Assembly (NCBI GenBank): GCA_003313425.1
Contig: NHZP01000023.1
Span: forward strand, 682,001-746,000
Origin: Pseudopyrenochaeta lycopersici
Lineage: Eukaryota > Ascomycota > Dothideomycetes > Pleosporales > Pseudopyrenochaetaceae
Direction: 5' to 3'
Length of the DNA: 64,000 nt
Shown one piece after another: positions 11,650-21,886 of the stretch. The number at the start of each line of letters is the position of its first letter. Position 1 is the first letter of the stretch. Under the pieces are notes generated by a model that had not been told where the DNA came from, searched no databases, and worked only from the letters and a program-made list of their open reading frames with translations. Made by a program: the position numbers and the translations under genes.

Positions 11650-12094
11650 TGAGAGTTCTGGCAGCCAGTTATGCCTCTACGTGATGTCGAGGCTACACTT
11701 TCTAAGCTAGCGTCTTGGCGACGCATTGATTCCGAGCTTGAAGATGACGTCGACGCGACCCACGCGACGAGATCAGAGTGAAAGCTATGGCGGGTAGGCA
11801 TCTCCTAGGAAACTCGATGCGTCTTTAATTCGAGCACTCCGACGTCTATTGAAGCATGGATCCGCAGCAGTGCGCCAAACAATAGATTCAGAGCCTGATT
11901 GGTAGGCACCACGTCACAACTTGGGGAAGTGGCGACTCTCTTCCACCCAGCCTCCTACAACTACATTCAATGCGCACTGTTTAGCGATATCTTGTTACAA
12001 TTATTTCTTGTCTCTTCTATAGATTTGCTGCATTCCTATCTTGAATCTTTCTGACCCAACTTCCACCTCTCTGTACAGTTTATTTTCACCGACC
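11650..12094. other. Divergent promoter region
   Basis: This 445-base gap separates the start codons of MST1 (minus) and the coiled-coil membrane protein (plus), so it must carry both promoters. No clear TATA box is visible. A pyrimidine-rich run precedes the plus-strand ATG (about 12000-12090), which is common in fungal leaders. Confidence 0.5.
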
Positions 12095-13903
12095 ATGGCC
12101 CCACGGTCACGTAGACTTGATGGTAGCCTTGGAAGCAGTTGGAACGATGCAGACTACTCATCAGACGAGGGTGCGTCAATCCACTCAGCAAGTGACATAG
12201 CCAGCGAAATCGATCTAGGAGAATCGGATAAAGAAGCCGTACGAGAGCAACATGAGGTCACCACTCGTCTTCAATCCAGAATACGGAGAGCTCAAGTCAA
12301 TCCCACGGCGCCTTCAATTCAAACACAAAGTACACCAGTTAAGTCATCAGCAAACCGGATTACGGCCAGGCAACCCCAATCATTAGGCACTCCCCAGAGT
12401 ACACCGCGGCCTGTAAAGAATATGCGGGCGATGCCAGGCGAGGAACAGTACGAGCAAAATTTCATTATGCCTTCTTTGAGCACTTCGTCCAACGGATATG
12501 TCCGCGGCTCACCAATTCGAGACTCTGAAGTAAGACAGAGGAAATCGCGGCAGCCAACATCACGCGACATTCCCAGGGCGTCGCCTCGATCCAATGGACG
12601 GAAGCCTTCCAGGCATGAGATCTCACCACACGGCCTCGAGAAGGAAAAAGAACTAGGCCCGGGGCATTATGTCAATCTCTTCTATGAACACATGGCTCTG
12701 CCTCTCGTAGCATACGTTGTAAACGTCTTTTCATACAGCATGCGACATGTAGTCAAGCCATTTCTAGGCGTCGCCGTTGGCATTGGGATTCTCCTCCTTG
12801 GCCTCCAATTAGCAACTGGGATGCTTCGCTCAACTCTCTTTAATGCCCTGGCTCCGGTCTGCATTATCCCGGGATCATCCTACATCTTCCCTTTCTGCGC
12901 CACAGCGCCCTACGAAAACCAGCAGGCAAACTTCGAAGAACTAATCAATGTACAAACACGCTTCGAAGATGTTCTTGATGCATCAAAGGATACGACAGAA
13001 CTCCCTTCAACCATCAAGAATTCCGAACTTGCTATTCGAGATTTGCGGACTCTTGTACAATTTTCGAAGCTACCCTCGCGACAAGAATTAGGCAACGAAT
13101 TCGATTACTTCATCCAGACGGCTAGCCAAGCCTCCATGGACCTTTCACGCTATAATTCCCGTATCGGCGCAGCTATGGACCGCGTCATTGCGACGAACAC
13201 GTGGACTATGGCAGTGTTGAAGGGCATTGAAGAGAAAGAAGCCTCAATTGGAGCTGTAGGGCGCGTTTTCAATGCAATGACGGGTGCATTTATCGCGCCT
13301 CCACCAACACTCCAGGAGCGAATCTTCGATCAGTATATCCTGCACGTCAGCAAGAATAAAGAGGAGATTACGCGGCTTATCGAGACCGCACAAGCCTTAC
13401 TCGGCGTTCTGAATAATCTCGACGAACGCTTGGGCACGATTTACGCAATAGCGGTGAACGACGACCATACAATTACCAAGAACCAAGAAGAGCTCCTCTC
13501 CTCTCTTTGGACGAAGCTTGGTCGTAACCGTGACAACGTTAAAGCCAATAACAAACAGCTTCAATTGCTGAAGAACATCAGCGCATATCGTAAGAAGGCC
13601 TTAATTCACGTCAGCGAGACGCTCCTCAAACTCCAGGAGATACAGGCCGAACTAGAAAATCTGAGGGAAGGCGTGGCGGCACCTGAGGTCTTGGGCCATC
13701 GCGATGAACTCCCCTTGACGTTCCACTTGGATCTCATTGAGAAGGGCGTTGAGCGTCTGAGGGTAGCGAGGGGAGAGTCTATGCGTGTGGAAGGAGACAA
13801 TTATCGTAGAATGATGCGCAGCAGCGAAGATGGGGAAGAAGGGCGTGTGAAGGAGTTACCACCGGGCAAGAGCGTGCCAACCATCTCCGTCAAGGCAAGG
13901 TGA
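12095..13903 (+). CDS. Membrane-anchored coiled-coil protein, unknown function
   Basis: Not recognised with confidence. One exon of 602 aa. I chose the ATG at 12095 because it sits in a good context (ACCATGG) and the upstream in-frame extension starts with a TTG. Residues 1-200 are polar and basic, rich in Ser, Arg and Pro, probably disordered. Around residues 205-275 come two hydrophobic stretches, LPLVAYVVNVFSYSM and FLGVAVGIGILLLGLQLA, followed by LAPVCIIPGSSYIFPFC. The remaining 320 residues are helical with heptad-like spacing (for example LETAQ and NNLDERL stretches) and end in a Gly/Pro/Lys tail. The layout suggests an endomembrane or nuclear-envelope protein with a long coiled-coil luminal or cytosolic domain. 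That is inference from topology. Confidence 0.75.
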   Translation: MAPRSRRLDGSLGSSWNDADYSSDEGASIHSASDIASEIDLGESDKEAVREQHEVTTRLQSRIRRAQVNPTAPSIQTQSTPVKSSANRITARQPQSLGTPQSTPRPVKNMRAMPGEEQYEQNFIMPSLSTSSNGYVRGSPIRDSEVRQRKSRQPTSRDIPRASPRSNGRKPSRHEISPHGLEKEKELGPGHYVNLFYEHMALPLVAYVVNVFSYSMRHVVKPFLGVAVGIGILLLGLQLATGMLRSTLFNALAPVCIIPGSSYIFPFCATAPYENQQANFEELINVQTRFEDVLDASKDTTELPSTIKNSELAIRDLRTLVQFSKLPSRQELGNEFDYFIQTASQASMDLSRYNSRIGAAMDRVIATNTWTMAVLKGIEEKEASIGAVGRVFNAMTGAFIAPPPTLQERIFDQYILHVSKNKEEITRLIETAQALLGVLNNLDERLGTIYAIAVNDDHTITKNQEELLSSLWTKLGRNRDNVKANNKQLQLLKNISAYRKKALIHVSETLLKLQEIQAELENLREGVAAPEVLGHRDELPLTFHLDLIEKGVERLRVARGESMRVEGDNYRRMMRSSEDGEEGRVKELPPGKSVPTISVKAR

Positions 13904-14182
13904 TGTCAAGAAACGAAGGCTTAGGTCCAAGCAAGATACTGGGTTGATCATATGCGTGGCGTTAGAGTATTATGGACGTTGCTGCTTGGGCGGTGAGGAG
14001 TTGCTTCGTTCTGATTTTCAGTCTATGAGTTTAAGACATTTCTTGCGCCTTGGATTCTTTTCCTTGCATGTAGCACATATCTAGATACCCCTATCCATCC
14101 CATAGTCTCATGAATACATCAATCATCAATCGCCAATTACTATCCACACATATCTTATTCATATGTCCATACCTTTTATCGC

Positions 14183-15390
14183 CTAGTACATTTGCACCTC
14201 GACCAAACATCGCCGTACCCCACCCTCCCCGCTCCCCTCTAGCCCGTCGAATTCCATCTCATACGCTACACAGCCTCTCCTCGCACATTCTTCTCTGAAC
14301 CCGTCCACACTGCCACCGACACCGAAGTACACCCTCTTTGCCGCTACGATAGTCTTACCTGTCTTTACCCTCCCCATCAAACCGACAATCGCTTCGGTGA
14401 ATGCACTGAGCGATGCAGGACTGTAGATTGTCTCCGAGCCAAGTATAAAAGTATTCAGGTCTGGGGAGCTCGGCACAAGCCCCAAAAACGTTGGTATTGG
14501 CATCCAGGACCCGGAGATCAAAGTTATTGTGAGACCAGTGGCTAAGAGTGTACTTTTGAACGCTGCTAGCAGAGCCGGTGTGAGGTATACGTCCGCATTC
14601 TCCACGTCCAGGTCGAGTAGCGGGTTCCCAGATCCATCGGAGAAGAGTTCTTGGCTTTGGGCTTCGGACAGAGTGCCAATCCAAGCTAGAAGCAGGTTTG
14701 GCACGGTGACGAGGCGCAGGACGTCGGCATTATAGTCAGTCAGGGTGAAGTAGAGGCCTAGGCTGTTCTTCAACGCATATTGGAACAAAAGCAGAGATGG
14801 CAGAGCGGAGCCACAGCCCATCTCAATAACATGGTTTACCCTCATTAGATCATCCAGGTCCTTGCGTGGTCCGCGATCGAGGAGAAACTTGACGAGGTCG
14901 ATACTGCACTCCCAGGTCTTGTACCCGCCTTCATAGATGTTCGTCTGCAGATCTGTGTCATCTAGTCCCGCAAGTGGACTCGACGAGGACCCGTCATCCT
15001 CGGCCATAAGCTGGAGGCGCACATCGAAGAGTTCCCGCCTAGGGAGCCGAGCTGTGAAGCCCTGGGGCGAAGTGATTGTTATTGTCGAATAAGATATTTT
15101 GTCAGGGAGGGTGGCAAGCTGGTCATGTGTTAGCGAGCTAGTTTCGCTCCGACTTGCATGATATCGAATTTAAACTTCATGAGCGCCCAGATACAGACGC
15201 GAAATGAGCCATTATGGCATTACGTATTGAACCAAGAGTGCATACCTACCAGTTCGTCCAAGTCAAGCGTCCTAGCCGCAATGGGCGGGGGCACATGACT
15301 GCCAGGCGCGTTTGTCTCGTGTGTCTGCACCGTCACATCGTTCGGATCTTCCTCTATGTCGTCGCCCGAGAAGCCGAAACTGAAAGCCAT
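14183..15390 (-). CDS. HPM1: Protein-histidine methyltransferase HPM1 (METTL18 type), apparent 1-nt frameshift
   Basis: Hpm1 methylates a histidine of ribosomal protein Rpl3 using S-adenosylmethionine. Exon 1 is 15250-15390 and begins MAFSFGFSGDDIEED, typical of the family; the intron is 15120-15249. Exon 2 begins LATLPDKISYSTITIT and later carries KTWECSIDLVKFL, the SAM motif VIEMGCGSALPSL, TDYNADVLRLVTVPNLL and LGSETIYSPASL. The two halves of exon 2 lie in different frames. Upstream sequence in the exon 1 frame runs to a TAG near 15037, while the methyltransferase frame has a TAA at 15080-15082. They would join seamlessly if a four-G run at 15060-15063 (CCCC on the plus strand) were one base shorter. 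No alternative splice fits the phases. Either this allele is broken, or the base count in the run is wrong. Family identity is firm. Confidence 0.85.
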
Positions 15391-15893
15391 GGTTCGCTGC
15401 GGGAGCAAACGGGACGTTCGTCCTGGCAATATGCAAGGTACACGCGTTTGCAGATCAGTTTTGTGAAGCTTGGATGGCATGTGAAAGATGGAATAATTTC
15501 GAGTCTGGTGCTTATCGATAAGCGATTGGCTCATGCGGACATGGGTGAAAGTGATGTGTGTTGGTACTTGTGCGCCATGGCTTGTATAGTCTGAAACGGG
15601 CCGAGGTACCTAGGTACATGGTTTGATTGTGAGCGCTGTTTGTGGCCTCGATACTACTGAACTAGTCCGGGCAAAGTCGCTTTTGAGTAGATTGCAACGT
15701 GTCGTATGCATGCAGAATCGGGAGATATGTGAACGGTACATTGTGTACGAGCACAAGAACAGAGTATTTAGCATTACTTTGTAAATGATTCAAACTAGTA
15801 TTACAACGCCTTGCGCCATGTGTAGTCTATTGTGACTCCAAGGCGCGATTCGCACCATTTATCCCAGGGTATATTGCGCTCGCGTGACTGCGT
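15391..15893. other. Intergenic spacer between HPM1 and INO4-like gene
   Basis: Both flanking genes are on the minus strand, so this 503-base gap is the HPM1 promoter plus the 3' UTR of the bHLH gene. A near-palindrome GAGGTACCTAGGTAC lies at about 15602-15616. Nothing else is evident. Confidence 0.45.
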
Positions 15894-16259
15894 CTATTTG
15901 CCATTTGTGCCATTCTGCAAATCTTCCAGCTCTTGTCGCTTCAGCTGTGCTTCACAGGCTTCCAGCGTCTCTTTGGGCAGCTCCCAGCCGGTTGTGTTGA
16001 TGCCCTGTGCCTGCGCGTCGGCGATGACCTTTTGGCGCTCGACGATCTGCTCCCTCATATACTTTATTGTTGCTTCCAGCACGACTGCCTCGCTACGACC
16101 CTGCCCTTCCATGCCGGGTACTATTGAGGCGAGGCGGTCGAAGCCTTCGCGAATGGCTTCTCGTCGCTTTTGCTCGGAGCGGATGTGGTTCTCCTTCTTT
16201 TGTGCTTCGGTGAGGCGGGGCCGGTCGTTGGCATTTGTGGGACTTTGGGAGCCTGCCAT
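15894..16259 (-). CDS. bHLH transcription factor, INO4-like
   Basis: A 121-residue basic helix-loop-helix protein in one exon, ATG at 16259. The basic region and helix 1 are KKENHIRSEQKRREAIREGF, with the E-box reading triad His25, Glu29 and Arg33 (H-x3-E-x3-R). A short loop (VPGMEGQGRSEA) leads to helix 2, VVLEATIKYMREQIVERQ. Outside the domain there is only a short polar tail. The size and domain resemble Ino4 of yeast, which pairs with a second bHLH protein to control phospholipid genes, and Max-like fungal factors. A small protein with no activation domain suggests it works as a dimer partner. The bHLH call is firm; the INO4 orthology is likely but not proven. Confidence 0.88.
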   Translation of the reverse strand: MAGSQSPTNANDRPRLTEAQKKENHIRSEQKRREAIREGFDRLASIVPGMEGQGRSEAVVLEATIKYMREQIVERQKVIADAQAQGINTTGWELPKETLEACEAQLKRQELEDLQNGTNGK

Positions 16260-17641
16260 TGTGGAATTGTGTGTGTGTGCGGCGGGAGTGTTCGCGATTG
16301 AAATGGGGCTGGTTTGGGCTGACTCGTCTTGTTCCTGTCGCGCGTGGTGTGTACGCGAGCGGTTGTTGTGGCGCTCTCAGCGGAAAGTGGAGGGGGGAGA
16401 GACAGATATTGTGGAAATGGCAAACTTGAGCAAATTTGGTCGCAGGCTACGGTAAAATATGGAAGAGAGGTGCTATCGCGCCCAACTCTCCCAGCTCAGG
16501 CCGCTGATGACATGCTCTCTTTGCGGGAGTGACATGTAGACGCACCTGCAGGCGTGCCGAGCTACAATACAGTTTCGGTCACCTGTGCTGACGCGCCGCG
16601 AGAACAGAGTCGGGCATGCGGAGCAGAGGATGCAATGTAAGTGGTGTCGTTAAAGAGTCGGGTTGGGGACTGAGCTACAGAGATGGCTGCCATTCATGTG
16701 AATGGACCGAGCTTAACTACATGTCAGCAGAAATTGGAGGCGCCGGGTGCAGCAGCTTGCCCACCAGAACCCCCCTCTTGGGTGGACGCGCAAAGAGAGA
16801 GCAAGCAAACTGATGACGGGGTCGCGTGCGATGGAGGGTCTAAGTGGGTCGTACGGCGGGAACGCCTTCATGGGCTGTTCATATGCACGTGCGATGATGC
16901 ATGGTGGGAGCATTCATGCTTTGCATACGTTCCGCGGGGCCATGTCGGCGTCCACATTGGGAGATGCGTGGACTCGCAACTATCTGACTAAGACCGGCGG
17001 TCTTCAATGTCCTCGAAGGTCATCAAATGTATGCTGCGACTGCGCTGAGGCTATTGGCAGCTGTGGCTCGGCCTGGGCTGCGAGACACACGGCCGTTGGA
17101 TATTTTGGTGGGCAATCAAACTGCTCCAAGAACAGCAATCTTAGATAGCTGTGCAATCTTAGAGACCTGCTGCGTGCAGCTTCTGAGTTCCCTTGAAACA
17201 GCTTATAATTATTGTAGAAACATTCTGGGGAAGCGCTGAGCGAAGACAGGTGTGGCTAATTAAAGTACTGTTTCATGGGCTGATGTCCCGTCAGCGAATC
17301 TCATGTCTCCCTCCCTGGCGCTGTGCCCAACGTGTGACGCAGCGCGGTGGAGCTTCCGCCACCAGCGAAGTCCGTCTGCCACGACGCGGCTTCCAAAGTT
17401 GCAGACCCGATCCTGTCCAACGCCTGCATATCGTGAAGCAGAAGGCTGCGAGCGAAGAAAGCAGTCGCCGTAGTGTGCGGGAGACTCCAAAAGAGAAGAG
17501 ACGACGACCGCGACCCCACTAACATCCCACCGGGCAGCTGCCACCCCGACGCATCCACAGCACCACGGCCAGCTGGACATGCGCCCAACTGCGGCCACGC
17601 TCCCTTCGACACCCCATTGAAACCTTCGCCCGCAATCTGCA
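16260..17641. other. Divergent intergenic region (1.4 kb)
   Basis: Lies between the INO4-like gene (minus) and the UNC13-like gene (plus) and must hold both promoters and leaders. The half nearest the UNC13 gene (17300-17640) is pyrimidine- and C-rich on the plus strand, as in long fungal leaders. Plus-strand frames around 16616-17240 overlap one another and show no protein-like features. Confidence 0.45.
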
Positions 17642-20600
17642 ATGGACGGTGCCCGTGGGAGTGTCAGCAATCGCCGCATCAACAGCGTGCAGACACGGGA
17701 GCGTCTGCAGCGCAAAAGCTCAGCGGGCGCTCGCACCAAGCGGCCTGTCTCTGCCCAAGATGCCTACCTCCATGCCCTGCGTGTGGCATATCTCGCCTAC
17801 CTCCTCCAGCCACGCCAGAAGCGCGTCCAACATGTTCCAACCGCACCCAAGCCGATCCAGCGATCGTCGACGTCGGTCAACGATCTCATGAAGGACTTCT
17901 CCCTCATACGCGACTCCAAGAGCACCCGCTTTCCTAGTGGCTTCATGGGCGAGCTGGACAAACGCATAACAAAGGTTCTCATGGGCACTGAGCGTATGCC
18001 CGAGTTCAAAGATGCCACCGTCAAGCGCACCTTTGCTGTCTTCCTAAATGCCTTCAAGGATCCGTCCTTCAGGAAGAACATGGACAAGGACCGAAGAGTT
18101 GAAGACCTGCTTCTGATCTTCTACTCAAATGCCACCAAAGAGCTGCAAAAGGGCAAACCGCCTGGAGATGATGGTTGGAAGCTCATGGTGGACCGACATG
18201 TCGCGCTCTTCCTCCGCCTCGTCAGCTCCACCCTCAAAGACAACGACTGGGCAAGAGACCGCCCTGAGCTGACTCACCGGCTCGCTACCATGGAGAAGAA
18301 GCTGCTGATGCACGATCAAGACCTGGCCGCCGACGATCCGCGAAATGGCGGACAAGGCAGCACCACAGTCGAGGTCGAGGTCCCGCGGACCTACGAGGTA
18401 AAGGACATGCCGCTTGTCCTGGTTGTCTCGCGTATCTTCGCTGTTGGATACTCTGATGTCCAGGCAGACATCAATAGATACAAGTCGGTGTGGACAGAAA
18501 AGGCTGCATTGCAAGACCTGAAGACATATCAGGCCCATCTCAGCCTCATGACGAAGAAAACGCTGAACAGCGATGACTTTGATCTGGAAGAGGCTTACGA
18601 GGCCTGGAAGAACCAAGAGGTACCAGATTTATCACAAATGATACTAGCAATTCTCCAGTCGAACCCAGAGCTGGCGAAAAGCTCGCCAGGCGGGTCTGTA
18701 CCGCAATTCAGACCAAATGTGTCTCTGGATCCCGGTTATGTAGATCCTTCCAGGCAGGGCTTATCCGAGAATGGCTCCTCATATGTCATCGACCAGCCCG
18801 TGGACATGAGTGGACTCAATATTCGTGACAATGTAGATGATGGCACATCGTACACCTTCATACCTTCAGACCCCCGCGCCTATTATCGCGCCATACTGAA
18901 AGAAGCATTGACTTATGACTTGGCAGATGCTGACCTACATCCAAGCGAGGAATCAGGTGAAACACCGCCCATCAAGTTGTTGTCGAAGCAATCCGCAGAA
19001 CTCCTGAATGAAATCGCCCTGCGATGGCGGCTTCCTCAATTCTCGCGTCTCATCTTGTTCATGGATGTTATACGAGAGAAGTACATCAACCAGGAAATCA
19101 ATCTGGAAACGCTGGATGCAGCATTCAACTATATCAAGGAGCCACCACCAGTAGACAAGAAATCGAACAGAATGAGTCACATTCCTGTGCAGGATTCGCT
19201 CTTCGATCGAACAAAATGGACCATACATGACTATGCGCTCAATCAGCAAATTCTGTTGGCATTGCACGATGCGTTATTACGCGAGCTTTTCGAGTTAGTA
19301 ATGCATGTGTACGATACCAAACCTCCGCCACTAGGGCATGTCATGTATATTCTGGAAAACCACATCTATGACGATCCTACGTTTTCTGGAACAACCGAAG
19401 ATCTTGATCAGTTCACCGAGCTACTGAAGCAAGGTCTCAAAGAGAAGGCGGCCGAAGTTTATCGCGAATTGCTTGCAAAGCATATTCCTGACACAAAGGA
19501 CGAGTGGGAATTCTACCACGTTATTGAGCTTGGGCGGGCGGTAGTCAAATTGTGTGAACGGATACAGAAGCGATACCGCAAGAATCCAGAGATTATGGGG
19601 GCCAGTCCGATGATGTGTCTCGTTGAAGAAATGTTCCCGGCATACGCTGCACATGCGCGAGACCTGGTAGCTCGCATCATGGATGTGGCCCACAGCAAAG
19701 ACGAGCCTGTGCCAATTCAAGATGGATTTGATCTGTACAAGGAGCTGGTCGAAATTCGACGCATACATAGCGACGCCTTACCTAAGAGGAAGTTCGCCTT
19801 CAATATCGAGGGACTATTGCAGGATTTTGTCTGGAGATGGATCGAGATGACCGACGCGAATTTAATTGGCTGGGTGGACAATGCCTTCAAAGCAGATAAT
19901 TTCCAGATTCAATCCCAGAATCCCTTCCCTTCTGACGAGGAGCGACACAGTCTCTCCGTTGTAGACATCTTCCGATCATTCAATCAAAGCATAGAACAGA
20001 TTGTGGCATTGAACTGGGATGATGATCTTCAATACGCAAAGTTCATGACGGCAGCGTCAAAGTCAATTGGTGTTGCTCTTGCAAGATATTGCGAGCTTGT
20101 GGAGCAGAAGTTCAGCAAGGAAATGGACCGGTTAACACCCGAGCAAGAGGCTGCCGCTCGGCAAACGAGACAAGAAAAGTGGATCTCGATGGCGAAGGAT
20201 TTCTATAATCAGAAAGAAAAGGTGGAGGTCTTCCAATTCTATCCTGAGGTAAGTCGACCCCAATCATAGACACTACAATGCTAATGATTGTAGTCGTTGG
20301 TGAAACTTAACAATATCGAGTACGCAATGCTTCAGCTAGATAAATTGGAGCGCGAAATCGGTGTCGATGCATGTGCAGAAGTAGTACAAAGGCATGCTCC
20401 GCCACCAGCACAACGCATTCGAAACAACACTTTCGTATTCACCATCAAAATAATTGAAGCCGAAGATCTCAAGGCTTGCGACATGAACGGGTTCAGCGAT
20501 CCATATGTCGTTCTCGGTGATGAATATCAAAAGCGCTTGGCAAAGACTCGAGTTATTTACGGTAACCTGAATCCTCGATGGGACGAGACTATCGATATCA

Positions 20601-21886
20601 CCACAACTGGGCCTCTCAATATTGTCGCCACAATCTGGGATTGGGATGCATTGGGTGACCATGACTGCGTTGGCCGGACATCACTCAAGCTAGACCCGTC
20701 ACACTTCAGGGATTACATGCCTCGCGAGTACTGGCTAGATCTTGATACTCAAGGTCGCCTGCTCTTGCGTGTGAGCATGGAGGGCGAGCGAGATGACATC
20801 CAGTTCTACTTTGGCAAGTCGTTCAGAACACTTAAGAGGACTGAACGTGACATGACACGAAAAATTACGGACAAGGTAAGCACCTCGTTGTGTTTTCGCA
20901 TAGCTTTTGCTGACATTACTAGTTATCATCCTTTATCAACTATACACTCTCCCGCCGAACCCTGAAAGCATTGCTCAACAAAGGCATTACAGTGTCATCT
21001 GTGACAAGCTACTTCCGAGCGGCCCGTCCTCAGTCAGTCGTTCAGGGCCCTACACAACAAGACATCACCCAAGCTCTCGGGCCTCTTTTCACCTACTTCG
21101 ACGAGAACTTTGCAATCATGAAGCAGACTCTCACAGATGCTGCGATGATCATGGTCATGACGAGGTTGTGGAAAGAAGCCCTAGCAACGATAGAGTCGCT
21201 ATTGGTACCCCCACTTTCCGACAAACTCTCGCAGCAACGTCCATTGACACAACAAGAACTAGACATTGTCTTCAAATGGCTGAAGATGCTATTCGACTTC
21301 TTCCATGCCGCCGATGAGGACGGCAATGTTGAGGGTGTACCGATGGACGTACTCAAGTCGCCAAAGTATCATGAGCTTCAAAATCTCAACTTCTTCTACT
21401 TTGAGGCATCTGAAGACCTCATACGCACTTCTGAGTCCATGGCTGCTGCTAGCGCGCGAAGGCAACAGGAGCAAGCAACCCGAATGAACAGACAATCCGC
21501 ACCACCAACCCTGGGCCATCAATTTGGTGGCGCGGCGGGGCTTGTAGGGATGCCGACACGTAAACACAAGACCATCATGTTGTCAAGGAATTTGGGTACG
21601 ATGAAGAAGGCGAAGGAAGAGAAAAGAAAGGAAGCTCAGGCAGAGCCTAATGACGATATGATTCTTAGGATACTGAGAATGAGGCCCGAAGCTGAGAGGT
21701 ACCTGAAGGATCGGAGCAGGCAGAAAGTATGTTCAACCTCACCTCGCCTTTAACGGCCTAGTAGTATACTAACAAGTATTACAGGAACGTCTCGCAGCCG
21801 CACAGGCAGCAGAGATGATCGTCCGTCAAAGTCTGAATGCTGGCGGTGGCCGCATGACGGGAGGTATAGGGGGCCCGAGACGTTAG
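17642..21886 (+). CDS. UNC13/Git1-type C2 and MUN-domain protein
   Basis: A large peripheral membrane protein of the fungal Munc13-like family (S. pombe git1 and ync13 are members), expected to work at the plasma membrane in vesicle exocytosis. Exons 17642-20248, 20294-20875, 20923-21726 and 21785-21886 encode 1364 aa; every intron falls at phase 0. The N-terminal 100 residues are basic. The middle, about residues 250-860, is the helical MHD1/MUN region (for example LLNEIALRWRLPQFSRLILF). Exon 2 carries a C2 domain starting FVFTIKIIEAEDLKACDMNG. The acidic residues of MNGFSDPY and WDWDALGDHD are placed like calcium ligands. Exon 3 carries MHD2 (MKQTLTDAAMIMVMTRLWKE). The tail is basic. The domain order MHD1-C2-MHD2 is that of the family. 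A role in signalling, as for git1, is also possible. Confidence 0.9.

Noticed and set aside
16616..17240. Several overlapping plus-strand frames of 65-133 codons
   Set aside because: No motifs, mutually overlapping, and located in the divergent promoter region of two genes.
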